From Lineus longissimus (Eukaryota; Nemertea; Pilidiophora; Heteronemertea; Lineidae), in the NCBI RefSeq assembly GCF_910592395.1, contig NC_088310.1, positions 14,455,501 to 14,519,500 on the forward strand: 64,000 nucleotides of DNA. The letters run 5' to 3'. The notes under the pieces were generated by a model that worked only from the letters and a program-made list of their open reading frames with translations, was not told where the DNA came from and ran no database searches. The translations under genes were made by a program, and so were the position numbers. Every line of letters starts with the position of its first letter. The first letter of the stretch is position 1. Of the stretch, positions 46,696 through 58,909 are shown one piece after another.

Positions 46696-48908
46696 CAAAT
46701 AGAACTAATAGTTTATGTCAGTGCTGCGAACTATTTATATGAGCGGTAGAATCTGTCATCGTGGCGGCTAAACAGCCGCAACCTCGTATCGGTACCACGC
46801 TCAATATCAGTATCTTAATCTTTGGATCAGCGAATTACTTACATTCGGCAAGGCTTATATTACTTCCGCTACTCATTAATAAAGACCAAGTTCAAACTTA
46901 AAACTAAAACACGCATTTTAGCCAAATATATACGAATTTTGCAAAAGGTTTCACAAGTGATATGACCTTAGTATTCAGCCTATGCCGATAAAGAGCGCAG
47001 TGGTACCAAACCTAGATCGAGACTGCGTCGATCTGTCTCCTCAGGTCAATTCATGAGTTTCCTCTCCCATTGTGTATGTGCAAAGTATGGTGGGAGACGA
47101 ATCTAAAAAACTGCCAAAAAATATTAATTGCATCCCATGAAAAGTTGCACCCTGATACAAACTTATGGTATGCATATAATTTTCTAATGCAGTCACTGCA
47201 CATGCGCAGTGGGCCAACATTTTCTATTCTGGTCTCTACGCAAAGAATTCTCTGTCCATAATTGGTAGCAGTTCCATAGTTTCAAACAACTGAACTGCAA
47301 CATTTCACTGGACGCAAACCATGCATTTAGCAACATATAAAGATGATTTGGTTGTTTTGAAAACACGCATTTGTTAGTATAACAAGCCCTTCGGCGATAA
47401 TGGCTCACTGTGAGAAATGATTGCTATAATGTTGTCAACAGGGACTGGACCAATTGGTTCACTTACTGAATCCAAGATGGCGGACCACCAGACTAAAATG
47501 CGAGTACTAATTGAAGAGCTTAGAAGTATAATCAGGCTAAGGCACATTTTAAACCCTATATTTGGAGAAAAATGCAAAAATATGAAAAAAATCTTCACAT
47601 TCCCTGGAAACACGCAAGTGATGATTTCTAGATATTGCTGAATCATTAAGAGGCACAGATTATATGTGTTGAAAGCATTTGCTTCTTTAAGGGTATAAAT
47701 ACTGCAAAATGTGCATAAACCAAGAAGGGTTGTTACAACTAGTTACACTACGGACTTAGTGATAAGGCCTCGTCCCATCGCCCTTACCGGCCACTACGAC
47801 AAGTCAATACTCTTGCTGATGATTCGTCATTATTGGTCGTCGCAAAAACAACGAATTGACACAGATATCAACTAGGTCAACCAATCACGCGGTAGTCTGG
47901 CGGACACACCTCCACGACACACTTTATGTGACTTAGCATGGTGTCCCTGATGCGGCCACTAAAGACATGATGACGTAGATTGCCACAACAAACTTGTGGT
48001 GTGAAGCAATAAAACTTGCAAAATATGTTTTAAATAACCTATTTTATTGATTTATGTCAAGAAAATATAATTTTGATAACTTTGAAACCTGGTGGACGCT
48101 GGTGGACGCTGGTGGACGCTGTTTAGGATGTCCGGCCTATACGTATACGTTGACTTAAGAATTCACCGGCCATCCGCATCAGGCTGCAAGTGCAACTCTG
48201 TCAGTCAGTGTCACCCAAACCAGGTCTTACCAATGCTGCCAGCGATTCACAGACAACTAATTGACACTTCGATGAGTATTTCCATCACCTCGACATCTGA
48301 AAACTTACTGATTTTGTACGGAAAGCAAGCAGTAAACGATGTAAACATTAATGGATGTGACGGGAATTACGGTGATTACCTCGTTCCGAATGCTCACCAT
48401 AAGCTTAGTTGCATACAGTCATACACCTGCAATACTTCATCGATCCCAGGTTGATTATCGGCTAATGTAGCATATCATTATCACACCCCCGGATCAAACC
48501 TTACTAATCAAACCTGAAACTATCGAACTGGCACGATATTCGTTCTTTTCTTTAAATATTTGGCGATGGAATCAAATGGAATAAATTGTTTGTGGCCGAT
48601 TTGCACTACTCACACGCGTCCAAAAAATCAACATTTTGCGAATGTACTCGATTTGTTGGAACATAGTAAGCTCGTCCCCTTGTACGAAAGTACGTACATA
48701 TGACCATAATAAATCAATATGAATAACACCCTGGAAAAGGGGCGTGGCAAAATTACATGGAAAAACGAAAAAAACAGATATATACGATGGTTTGTTGTCC
48801 AAAATCACTTCACGAGACACACCTATGATGCCAAACACAGCCAATGATGCCGATTGCGCCCGATTGGTCAGCCCTTATGGACAAACGAGGTTATCGCAAA
48901 ATGAGGTT
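46696..48908. other. Non-coding stretch with small repeats
   Basis: It contains the inverted dispersed repeat at 47105-47215 and (GGTGGACGCT)x3 at 48091-48120. A plus-strand frame at 47417-47641 starting near AAGATGGCGGACCACC is not recognised and has no supporting splice context. Confidence 0.5.
47105..47215 (-). repeat. Dispersed repeat, inverted copy of 43433 and 50105 type
   Basis: GCATCCCATGAAAAGTTGCA and TTATGGTATGCATATAATTT are the complement of the 43433-43570 and 50105-50310 copies. Confidence 0.7.
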
Positions 48909-49959
48909 AAATGAAATGGCCAGGGCCATTGTGCTCACCTCATGTGGAGGAAAGATGGATAAAGAGCATGGTATTGTGTCATGTAGTGTTAGGTTTGATG
49001 TAGGTCGAAGCAATTACAATTTCCCCAAAATGGCCAATTTACATAACATTCGACCTCTGTGACCTTGAAAAGTAGGTCAAATCAAAGAAGACCCGGGTGA
49101 CACATTGAATGGTTGTTAGAATTAGATGTACCTATGATATAAAATTGGTGCCAATCGGGCAAGTCATTACTAGGAATAATGGCATTTTGAAGAATTTAGG
49201 ATTTGGCCCCCTCCCTGGAGGCCAAACGGCAAATCAGATCGCACCAAACTTCGGTACCTGAGATCACCTGACCAAGGGGTACATGTGTACTTAATTTGTG
49301 ATCAATAGTCATTGCAGTTAAGAAACGTGCCATAGTTACGGCCTGACGGCGAATTTACGCCATTTGACCTCTGTGACCTTGACAAGAAGGTCAAATTAAA
49401 AACCTGTGTGACATATACTGTATGGTGGTTAGATGTACCCATGATATCAAATTGGTGGCAATCGGGCAAGAAGTTAAGGAATAATCACATTTTTAAGGTT
49501 TTTGGATTTTGCCCCCTGGTGGTCAAGTGGTGAATCATATTGGACCAAACTTCGGTTCCTGAGATCACCTGACTAAGGGGTAAATGTGTACCAAATTTGG
49601 TATCAATAGTCATTGCAGTTTAGAAACGTGCCATCGTTACATCCTAACGGCCAATTTACACCATTTGACCTCTGTGACCTTGAAAAGGAGGTCAAATCAA
49701 AAACCCGGAGGATATATGATGCACCTTTGCTAGAAGTACCTACCATATTTTTTTCAAAATTTCCCGACTACTATTAAGGGAAATATTGCATATTTTCACT
49801 TTTAACGTTTGGCCCCCTGGTGGCCAAACCATGAAACGAATCGGACCGAAACTTGGTCTCCAAGGTGTCATTACATAAGGGTACATGTGTACCAAGTTTC
49901 AACTCAATAGCTCTAACAGTTACGAAACGTGCCCTGCTAACGGACGACGGACGACGACG

Positions 49960-50027
<68 letters not shown>

Positions 50028-50083
50028 ACGACGGACGCCACGGTATGGGATAAGCTCACCTCTGCTAAGAGGTGAGCTAAAAA
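48909..50083 (+). mobile_element. Family B element, complete
   Basis: The 5' end has the perfect palindrome AATGGCC-AG-GGCCATT (48915-48930) and box GTGCTCACCTC. Three monomers of 301-314 bp follow (GACCTCTGTGACCTTGA at 49052, 49366, 49667). Then comes a GAC microsatellite (49941-50038) and a terminal hairpin GCTCACCTC-TGCTAA-GAGGTGAGC with tail TAAAAA. It is non-coding. Monomers carry GGCCCCCTGGTGGCCAAA and TTGGTCAGGTGATCTCAGG-complement words. The first 490 bases are almost identical to 63511-64000. Confidence 0.9.
49941..50038 (+). repeat. (GAC)n microsatellite of family B
   Basis: About 30 GAC units with GGACGACGG edges sit just before the 3' hairpin. The copy at 60449-60485 has a much shorter run at the same position. 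Confidence 0.95.
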
Positions 50084-50104
50084 CCCATGCAACTTTAATG
50101 GTCA

Positions 50105-50310
50105 CTATAGACAGTGAGCCAAAAATACATGGTTTGAAACAAGGCAATTATTTCATATAACGTTGGCAAATAAATAAATTCCCACTTGGCGCCCGTGGCT
50201 GCGTTGGAGAATTATATGTATATGCATACCATAAGTTTGTAGCGGGTGCATTTTTTCATGGGATGCAAATAATGTTTTTCGCACTTATTCGTGGGATGCA
50301 AACCATGAAT
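50105..50310 (+). repeat. Dispersed repeat of the 43433 type
   Basis: ACAAGGCAATTATTTCATAT, GCGGGTGCATTTTTTCATGG and GATGCAAACCATGAATTT align with 43433-43570 and with the inverted copy at 47105. Confidence 0.7.
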
Positions 50311-50367
50311 TTAAGCAAAGGTTGTGATTGGAAATAATCATGATGTGATGCAACATGGTTTGAAAAT

Positions 50368-51765
50368 ATAATGAAATCTCCTTGGGACATTGTGCTCACC
50401 TGGGAATCATTTAGTAGCAGATGAATTGATATATATGCAGGTTAAATTTACTTTTAGATATGACAAAATGTGGCACTGTCAATGACACTTCTAGAGTTTG
50501 ACCTCTGTGAATTTCATTAACTAGGTCACAATGAGGAACCTGCAGGAGGATTGATATAAGTAACATTGAGTTTCATGACCTGACCTACTTACACCTGAAA
50601 AGTAGGTAACATTGACCTGAGTTTTTGTTATTATACAGATGTTCAATAGGAGTCTGTATATCAAATTTGATGAGTTTAGGTATTTAATGACGAAACGTGC
50701 TACCTTTGCTGACCATTCTGAGTTTGACAGTAAAAATGTCATTGTTCTTGCTATCAGCGTTCACGAGATATTGACAAAATAAAGTTTTCAAAGATGGCCG
50801 CTTGGAGCCCAGAAAGTAGGTTAAATGGGGATGATTCTTTTTGTGTCAAGTCATGTTGCAATAAAGGCGGACACAGACTACCATCTATCTAAAGTGTTTT
50901 AATTGATACCATCCCTTCAGGTAACTTCCATGGCAGTGTGTCTGGTCCACAAACCTTTCTTTGCAAAGTAATTTGATCCCGGGGAGGTACTTTGCCAAGT
51001 GTTGGCCGCTGAGGGAGACTGCTCTATTCTCACCAAGCAATTTGTTTATCTTGGCCTGTTGTTGACAGGTGTGTTGGTATCTAAACTGAGTTGGTCAATG
51101 GTAATGACATCAAAATAGGTCTATTTCTGGTGTTTTGAGTGATACCAGATTGCATTCCTGTGCCTGAAGATGCTGTGTAGTGGGCATTTGGTCAGTAGTA
51201 TCCTGTATACTGAATAGAAGAAGAGCTCTGGCAGATACTTGTAACACTATCTATGGGGGAAACCCTCAAATTCATAGAGCTGGTACAGGATCGACCAAGG
51301 ATATGGGATGTCACGTCAGAAGAAGACAAGAATAAGCATATCAAATCCCTAAATAAAATCGAAATTGCCCTTCTCTTCCTCTGGACAAGCACTGTCAGCA
51401 TATCAACAGTAGCCATCTTTGTATTTTCCCTCCAGAATCATCAAGGTCAAGGGGATTTTATTCTTGGGTAGCCCACCACAGATGCATGGATTCAATTAAA
51501 AACGAGAGCTAGATGTTAGTCTGTCCGTGCACTGTTTAGATACTTGACCAACTTGGCCACATCTGCCTTCAATACTTGGTGACCTAGAACTTTAAACAGT
51601 GTGTAGTCTGTGTCTGCCTTAAGACATCCTCACACCAAGTTTCAACTTTCTAGACTCAATAGTGAGCAATGGTGTCTCGTGTCCCTATTGTTGACGGACG
51701 GCCGGACAAACGACGGACATGACGTGCTGACATAAGCTCACCCATCCGTGCTAAAAACGCCAACT
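50368..51765 (+). repeat. Divergent family B-like element
   Basis: A decayed head (GAAATCTCCTTGGGACATTG, TGCTCACCTG) and end (GACGGACGGCCGGACAAACG, GACATAAGCTCACCC, GTGCTAAAAA) enclose B-type words such as GACCTCTGTGAATTTC and CTGAAAAGTAGGTAAC. The 3' hairpin arm is lost. It carries a MADF-like frame (next entry). Confidence 0.5.
51253..51471 (+). pseudogene. MADF domain fragment
   Basis: From ATG 51253 the first ~40 codons match the start of a MADF (Myb/SANT-like, ADF1-type) DNA-binding domain: FIELVQDRPRIWDVTSEEDK then NKHIKSLNKIEIA, with the expected R-P-x-x-W-D and the helix before the second tryptophan. Later residues (LLFLWTSTVSISTVAIFVF) no longer fit the domain. MADF proteins often accompany transposases or act as transcription factors. 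This is probably a captured or decayed transposon exon in a B-like element; a host exon is possible. Confidence 0.5.
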
Positions 51766-51944
51766 TTGTGTGGTTTTATAACCATGGATGTTCGCAACTT
51801 CAATGGCATCCAAATAATTTTTGTTATCTTGTCATGAAACTCATGAAAATGAATGACATTGGACTGCTTTTCAGTGTCAGAGGTTATCTGATTTATATTA
51901 CGGGGGTCAGGAGTCTAAAAGTTTAAAATTCATATCTTCAGCAG

Positions 51945-52275
51945 TTAGGACATTTTCAATACTTACACTCTTAAACCAATTTACACCATTTGACATATGG
52001 AACCTTGAAAAGTAGGTCAAGCTAAACCTGTATGATCGATTGTAAATCCTTCCGTAGATTACCAACCATAAATATCTTATCTTAGAAAAAGAAACTATTA
52101 AGTGAGGTATGGCACTCATATTGTTTTCGGTCTTGGCCCCCTGGTGGCACAGTCCAGAACAAAATTGGAGCGAAAGTCAGTGTCGGAGTTTATCTGACCA
52201 AGGGGATCATGTGCAACAAGTTTCTAATTCATAGCTTTAACGGTTCAGAAATGTGCCCTGCTAACAGATGATACA
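51945..52275 (+). repeat. Isolated family B monomer
   Basis: ACACCATTTGACATATGGAA, CTTGAAAAGTAGGTCAAGC, TTGGCCCCCTGGTGGCACAG and GAAATGTGCCCTGCTAACAG follow the B monomer order. No hairpin end is present. Confidence 0.65.
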
Positions 52276-52560
52276 CAAAGAACATGGGTGCGCTAAAGAG
52301 TTTGAGGACAGCCATTGCCACCGCTGAATGGTGACCTGCAACAACAGCAAAGTTGTTGTGTCTGTGTCACATCATACAGCATTCAATAACCAGCAAACGG
52401 CTGTAAAGGACACGAGTAGTTTGCCATGTAGTCTCATCACAAGATGAGACAGAGTGTGCCGGACGAGCATGATGACAGATATAGCACCAGCGGGAGCTAG
52501 CTAACAACCAGACAATTTTTTCTCTTGATTGATCAATTATTCATATAATACATGACTTAC

Positions 52561-52689
52561 ATCAGTTCCACACCAATCAAGAAACAGAGTTAAGCTGTCA
52601 TTGAGCCTGAGTTGAAGGTTAAATGCACCTTCCCATTCTGGTTCAAACTCGAGATGCTGGCCACTTTGTCTCGTCACACAGTCCATACC
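52561..52689 (-). CDS. Ubr1/2: Exon of UBR1/UBR2-type E3 ubiquitin ligase (most 5' exon found)
   Basis: This 129-bp minus-strand exon (43 codons, phase 0 to 0) lies between the acceptor TGTACATTTTCAG and the donor GTAAGTCATG. It encodes GMDCVTRQSGQHLEFEPEWE and LTLFLDWCGTD, matching the UBR1/UBR2 stretch QGMEE..R..GQH.E.(D/E)P(D/E)WE and the FxEWCxxD motif. In the family this precedes the VSIHLP block by about 40-50 residues, exactly what the next two exons supply. The UBR box and N-domain exons, which would lie at higher coordinates, were not found in the remaining 11 kb. Confidence 0.93.
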
Positions 52690-54291
52690 CTGAAAATGTA
52701 CAAAATGGGATAATCAGAATACAGAATGAAGCACTAAGAAACAAACAAGAGCAACAGTGATGGAGCAGGTTATCACAAATTGAACCCAATCAAATCTGAG
52801 CAAACAGAAAATCGAAGATTTTGAAGGATGCGTAAATGAGGCATGGGGACCTCCAGTTTTTTTAACTGATTGTTTTCTCAAAATGATTCGACCAAATTCT
52901 GAGTGTGTGTTTTCTTAATGCAAAATCCATGTGTTCATGATTTTTTAATTGCTAAGAAAAGGGTCAATCGTGCTGAACCTGACTTAAATCTTAGAGGCCA
53001 TCTGGTAAAAAAGACTTCATCCAAATGTGATTAGGGCGCCCCGAAATATTCGACACCAAAAAGCACTGATATCAACGTTATCATGGATTTTAGCCCCACC
53101 TATACTATTGCGCCTTCATTATCCCACAATTTTTCAAGTGGCATAGTATTGGGCAAGCTAATGGAACCTATCATGCATGAACTAGTTTGATTTGTTGAGG
53201 GTGCAGTCTAGAGCCTGGTCCACAAGTATGTATCGGTTTCGGCAACTTTCGGCCCGATAGGAACCCACCAGAAACCGATAATTGCTTCATGTATTGCGCG
53301 GTTCGTACCTCAAATCTATAGCCCCAACGACCTAGGTTTTGCAGCACACGAACCAAAATAAATTATAGGTCATTTAGAGTACTGACCGACGATCATTGAG
53401 TGATCACCCGACGCGACGATATGAACCGAGGACAATACAAACCGACACAAAGTGGAAAAAAGATGACAGGCCGCGTCACCAAGGCCGTGATGTCAGGTGG
53501 GCAGGGCAAACCTTTATTCTATTCAGAACACAGGGATATTTTCATTCTGTTTTGCAAAGAAATATTCTAAGTTTTCGGGGCACTCACTGAGGTCATGAAA
53601 TCACATTTTGCCACCAAATGGCTGCCAAAGCAAAAAATCACATGCATCCTCGCATCCAGTTCAATCTAGAATCTATATCTGCTTTTCCCTAGGTCTCACT
53701 AGCCAGTGGTGATCAGGACCGGATTGTACCCTCCCCAAAAAACTAGTTCTTCAATCTCGCGTGATTACCATGGATACAGATGGGCCTACTCTATCCCTAC
53801 TGCTACTTGTTCAAATGTAAATGTCTGAGGTATTTTGTGAAGGGGTAGCTCTGACGATTATTTCAGGAAAATACCAGCTTCTTCTGTGCACTTACGCAGT
53901 GAGCCGGACCTGCATGCTATTTATAGTTCATCAGGAAGAGACTGGTCCCTGTGACATTGCACATGTTTTCAGGGTAAAATTTCAACCAAAAAACTCAAAC
54001 AAAAGCCGCAACGACACCGTTTTTTTTATATAAATGATTGAAATAGTTGTCAGTTGGCTTTCTAAAGGTGATGGGTAGATGTGTTAGAAAATTTTTTTCA
54101 CCATCCTTGTTAATCTTGAAGTGATAAGGAATAAAGGTGAAATCTTTCAAATCTTCGTTAACATACAGGGTATCTCATGCATTTCGTGCATAAGGTATGC
54201 ACCCTTATTTCGTGCATAAGTTATGCATGAAATGACGTCGCACCATTTTTAGAGGCAGGTAGGCCTGGCCTCCGCACTGGCTACTGGTACC
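52690..54291. other. Non-coding stretch with two small hairpins
   Basis: TATCGGTTTC (about 53232) pairs with GAAACCGATA (about 53271). ATTTCGTGCATAA (about 54180) pairs imperfectly with TTATGCATGAAAT (about 54223). No exon upstream of 52689 could be supported. Confidence 0.5.
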
Positions 54292-54295
54292 TTAA

Positions 54296-54946
54296 CTCTT
54301 TCAGTGTCATACCTGTCGATTGGATGACAAGAAAACGCATCCATTGTGTGCCAAATCTGTTGAGATGGATAGGTTGGTTTTAGTATACAACGTTAGATGG
54401 CGATACCAAAGCTCAATTAATGCAAGTTCTGTCCTTGCCTTAGCGAAGCAGACGACAGATTCGGGTCGCAAGACATCTTGGGTCAGTATGATTAGCAGAA
54501 TGTGGGCAGGAAAGCCACACTTCAATGCATTTCCAGCTGATAAAGTTGCATAATTTTTGGCGAATTCAGTCTCAGAAAACGATCCTTCCCGATTCAACTG
54601 GGCCTCCTCAGGTAAATCATGATGGCTAGATAGACTGAGATGAATGTTGTGATTATGAAAGCAACAAGGGGTTTAAGGAGGTCCTCAAGGTGACTTTTAA
54701 ATTTTTCTGTCAAGTCGATGTGCAATATACCCCTTTCCCCTGGTGATTTCCTCAATATCTACCACACCCAAAATAAATATTCCTAGGTTGTAAGTGTGAG
54801 ATGACTGACAGGCGAAGTCAGTAAAACATTTTTGGTGAAAATGTCTTTTTTCTAAATATTTTTTGAATTTTACAAAATCTTGAAATGCCTGTGTTTTCCT
54901 GGCATTCTTGCGGCCTAGAATTAAAAAAACTCTGGCACTGAAAGAG
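54296..54946. mobile_element. piggyBac-type MITE (651 bp)
   Basis: TTAA at 54292-54295 and 54947-54950 bound inverted ends CTCTTTCAGTGTC and (complement) CTCTTTCAGTGCC, followed outward by similar CTGGTA words. TTAA duplications with C-rich CTCTTT ends fit piggyBac. A 96-codon minus-strand frame inside is not recognisable as transposase. Confidence 0.75.
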
Positions 54947-54950
54947 TTAA

Positions 54951-55598
54951 TGAGACTACCAGAAAAATTTTAAGTATGAAATATGGGACTATATGTAATT
55001 TTTGTACATCGTCTAACTTCATCAAATGCATTAGAAGGGACAAAGATGCTTTCATCACAAAATATAGGCCAAAACAGTGCCCACAGCTGCAGCTTCTTTT
55101 CCCCTGTTTTCCGGCTTAATTGGGTAAGGCTTGTATGTAAAATACTCGAGGCTCGGCTCTAAACCACCATTCCAGCATTAACTAGCGAACCTGCCCACAT
55201 TATGTTTATTCATGAGAGTGATATGGTAATTCTGTTGTCAGGGTTCACCGAAGGCACTGATTGGCTTGAGTTCACGAGTGTGGGGATTCTCTGATTGAAT
55301 GACAAGCTTGTCGATGGTGGTTAGGCACACCGCCCTGTCTCATCCTTTCAGAATGAATACATTTCAATGATCAAGTGAATTAAAAAGGGCTTTTTGTATT
55401 CATCCCTTATCTGTTGTGCACTACGTTACTACCTACAATTCTGATTGACAAAACCTGTTGTCGTTTTTCATGTATTAATTAAGGCCTTGTTACTAATGTA
55501 AGTGACATGGCTTCCTAGACCAAGGCACAATAGCCCTGCAAATGCACATATTGTTGCCTACGATTGGTTCCTATGACACAAAAGAGGTCATGAATAGA
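54951..55598. other. Non-coding stretch, nothing recognised
   Basis: No supported exon or repeat end. Confidence 0.5.
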
Positions 55599-55600
55599 TA

Positions 55601-58108
55601 CAGTACAACCTCTCTATTACGGACACAGATGGGACTGGGCCCAGGTGTCCGCAATAGAGAGGTGTCCGCAATAGAGAGGTTATGCCAAATCGTCCGATAG
55701 GTGGATTTGAAGTTCCCGCCTTGCAGATCTTGGTTTTCTCTGTGTCGACATCTAGCGTAGAAACTTTAAACCTGTTGGCTGATCGGTATTTGCTTGTGAT
55801 GTTGCGTTGAATGACGTGAGCTACTTTGGAACTCAAAGAGTGAATAATCTCTCTAGTAAAAGGTGCCCCTTTTATTGCAAAATCTCCTTGACATATCATA
55901 ATGTGTGAAAAAACACCATAATTTCTGTCCATCAGCCACCTTTGATTAATAATTATTTTTTTACAGTTTCTCTACTAACGCATATTCGCCGCAACACTGA
56001 CAAAACCGCGTGGATTTATGAGTGTCCGTTGACACAATAGGCCGATGTGATTAGTTGAAAAGATGAGTAAACAAATGCCGCGGCTTAATCAGGATACAAC
56101 AAGAGGCCCAAGGGCCTGGCGCTCAGCTGAGTTAATATCATTAATATCTTCCCGGTGTTTAGTTCATTATGCATGAAAATGGCATGCTCAATGGTATTTG
56201 ATATCCTTTTGCGTTCACTACGGTACCAATGTTTTTGGTTGACATAATTATGCCACGGTTCATTCCTCAATCCTGACCATAATTCGGGTGAAATCATCAT
56301 ATGAAAATATTGACCGAAACATGAAGTTTATGCCATGAATGAGGATGCTCATTGTCATAGCCTCGTTTACAAGTACGAAGTATTTTCCCGCGAATATTCA
56401 AAACTGCTTGGCTCCTTGCCAGTTAAATAACATGTGACTATACACAAAATAGAAAACTTTGATGGAAATTGTAAATCATTTTTTTATCTATCAGGGGAAA
56501 CAAGCTGATGATGATCAAATAAATCATTCATGAGAAATCGTTTTGTTGCTGAAGCTTGCATGACAAAGTTATTGCTAAACCTTTTCTTGTGCTCTACTGC
56601 GCCACCGTAGTTTTCTATTTAGACCAGCGATGACGTCATCTCTGGTGATTCCCTACGTTGTCCAATGAGCGCTTTTTAAAATGTGCCATTTGGTATTGTA
56701 CAGTATGCAATGTATTTTTTCAGCGCTGCCAGTTGCCGAACAGAATGCCGTAGCTCCCTCAATTTCCAATCAATTTTTATGGGAGTGACATTATTGTATT
56801 GCTTAGAATGTCTACTTTTTACTCATGAAAGAATCGTAGAACTAAAACTTAATAGGCAAACAGAATCATGCCGATTCTCTGCACATACTGTGGGGATTCT
56901 CCACTTCAAAATACATCGGCGATGTCATCGCGAACAGAGCATGCACTTCCGATATCGTTTTCACAGAAATGTGGCCAAATTTTCAAGAACTAATTTCTGA
57001 AAGTAGTCCCTAAAGACCTTATGACTACCACTGAAACGAACTAGTGATAATATCGCCTACCAGACTACTTTTTATGCAGAAAATTGGGTACTTGAGTGTC
57101 ATTGAGCTCCAAGATTATTGCACATGGCGTAAACAACATGCCGCCATTTTGTCTCCGCTTCGGTATTTCGTACGCCGCTTATAATGCACCTTCTCAATTA
57201 AAACCAACACAATAAGGCCTTACATCGTTGATTGAATAGGAACACCACACAAAACACAATAAAGTGGGGGTACAATCAATTACGAAGCTGAAGTGAACAG
57301 TGATTTATTCCTGGAGCTACTGCTTTTGTTGTGTAGCTGCCATGTTTTGAGAACTGGCAAATAGGAGACTTCATTGATGGCTGACGTCATCGGGCGGGAA
57401 TTTGAATCGGCAGAAATAATTAAAAGGCAGGTAGCGCCCTCTCCTGTTAAAATTTTGAACTTTTTCTCAATAAAATAGATTTTCAAGAATTTTATCTTAA
57501 TATTAGAGCATATTTCGACTAATTCTGCTGCTCCTAGGCCGATATAGGCCAGTTTCCTTCATGCACTCTCGCTCGCAGGAAGTAGGTCGAATGGCGACAA
57601 ATTCTGTTTTGAAAGTAGAGTTTGACCAGAAGTATCCAGAAATGCAAAATTGAAGTCTCTAGGTCTTACGGTTACAAAACGTGCACCATGGGTTTAACGG
57701 ATGGACGGACGGATGGATGGATGGATGGATGGATGGATGGATGGATGGACAGACGGACGCCACTGAACAACTTATTTGACAAGCTCGGCTGACTTAGTCA
57801 GCTGAGATAAAAACACAATGCCATGGGGTAATTACGTTGATTAATTACGCAAATAACACACCTGTCAGGCCTACTTGACTCTCCAAGCACATGTGGGAAA
57901 CCATTGTTTCTGCCTACTGTCCGTAATTGGGAGGGAATTGGACCAAAAATTGGCCATCGCCCTGTCCGCAATTCGGAGTAGAGAGGTGTCCGCCGTACAG
58001 AGGTTTTTGTTATTGGAAATGACTTAGAAAAAATCGGGACTGGTCAGACGTGTCCGTAATGTAGAGGTGTTCGCCTGGGAGAGGTGTCCGCAAAGGGACG
58101 TTCTACTG
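55601..58108. mobile_element. pogo/Tigger-like MITE split by a family A insertion
   Basis: The left end CAGTACAACCTCTCTATTAC and right end (complement CAGTAGAACGTCCCTTTGCG) resemble pogo/Tigger inverted repeats, each next to TA (55599-55600 and 58109-58110). GTGTCCGCAATAGAGAGG is repeated subterminally on both sides. Without the insert 56098-57813 the element is about 790 bp. A 114-codon minus-strand frame at 55588-55932 has no recognisable transposase motif. Confidence 0.72.
56098..57813 (+). mobile_element. Family A element, second interior type, copy 2
   Basis: Same ends and interior as 44588-46695, with one ~400-bp deletion after 56240 and other small gaps. The 3' microsatellite is (GATG)n here rather than (GACG)n, and the final hairpin reads GCTGAGATAAAAA, with one mutation. 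Inserted in the pogo-like MITE. Confidence 0.88.
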
Positions 58109-58563
58109 TATACTGTGGGCAGGTTTATATTTTTTGCTGGCACGGTGGATTAGAGCCGAGCCTAGAGTATGTACACATAATATAATGTATGGGGTAAGCC
58201 TACCCTCATATTCCGACCAGGTCTTGTGCAACTGAAAGGGATGGAGGGCTTACTGAGACTACTTTACATGTTCTAGTAGGCATTTTAGTCCATAAAAACT
58301 GCAGATGTTGTCATTTTTCTTCAGTAATACTCGCAGTGAGGTGTTAAAGCAAGACTCCATGTGGCAAAGCTTACATGATGTCTCAAATGACTGGAGCATA
58401 TTGTCTCGCACTATCGGAAGGTGACACAGAACATTTAAAGGTATAACTGAGTGGCACCAACATGTTGGTTTAGAAGGTCTAAGTATGCATTAAGACAACA
58501 ATTAATTTTAAAAAAATCGATTTCAAGCAATGTGGTTCGTTTTCTTTCAACTTTTATTACAAT
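58109..58563. other. Non-coding stretch between elements
   Basis: No firm feature; see rejected items for an exon-like frame at 58325-58420. Confidence 0.45.
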
Positions 58564-58909
58564 AACAAGAGGCCCAAGGGCCTGGCGCTCAGCTGAAATG
58601 GATAGGTGAAGGCAAGGGTCAAGTGTGTGTCGGTACCGTTATTATGAGGCAACGAAGAAGATAAAGAGTTGGTTAACAAAATGAACTTTATATGGTGCGG
58701 CAGATATTTGATGCCTTTCGGCAGATATTTGAAGCGCCTTGCGGCAGATATTTGTTCCTTGCGGCAGATATTTGATAACGCTCTCCAGGAATGGAAAGCA
58801 GTAAAACGAGTAAGCACACCTTACTCTGAATGTGGGAACAGCAAGTGCTTTCCTGGACCTGAAATGTGCCAACGACTCCTCTTGCAATAACCAACAACAG
58901 TTAATCTGT

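Noticed and set aside
47417-47641. Frame starting near AAGATGGCGGACCACC, a YY1-like and start-codon-like context
   Set aside because: No recognisable domain, no downstream exon with matching phase, and similar GATGGCGG words occur elsewhere in the repeats.
49853-50160. Reading frames through the GAC microsatellite giving poly-Asp, poly-Thr or poly-Ser
   Set aside because: They are pure microsatellite translations in a non-coding element.
54307-54597. 96-codon minus-strand frame inside the 651-bp piggyBac-type MITE
   Set aside because: It shows none of the catalytic blocks of piggyBac transposase, and the element is too short to be autonomous.
58325-58420. Plus-strand exon-like frame between TTTTTCTTCAG and AG|GTGACA (reads NTRSEVLKQDSMWQSL...)
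   Set aside because: Splice sites and an open frame exist, but there is no recognisable protein family and no compatible neighbouring exon. It could easily be chance.
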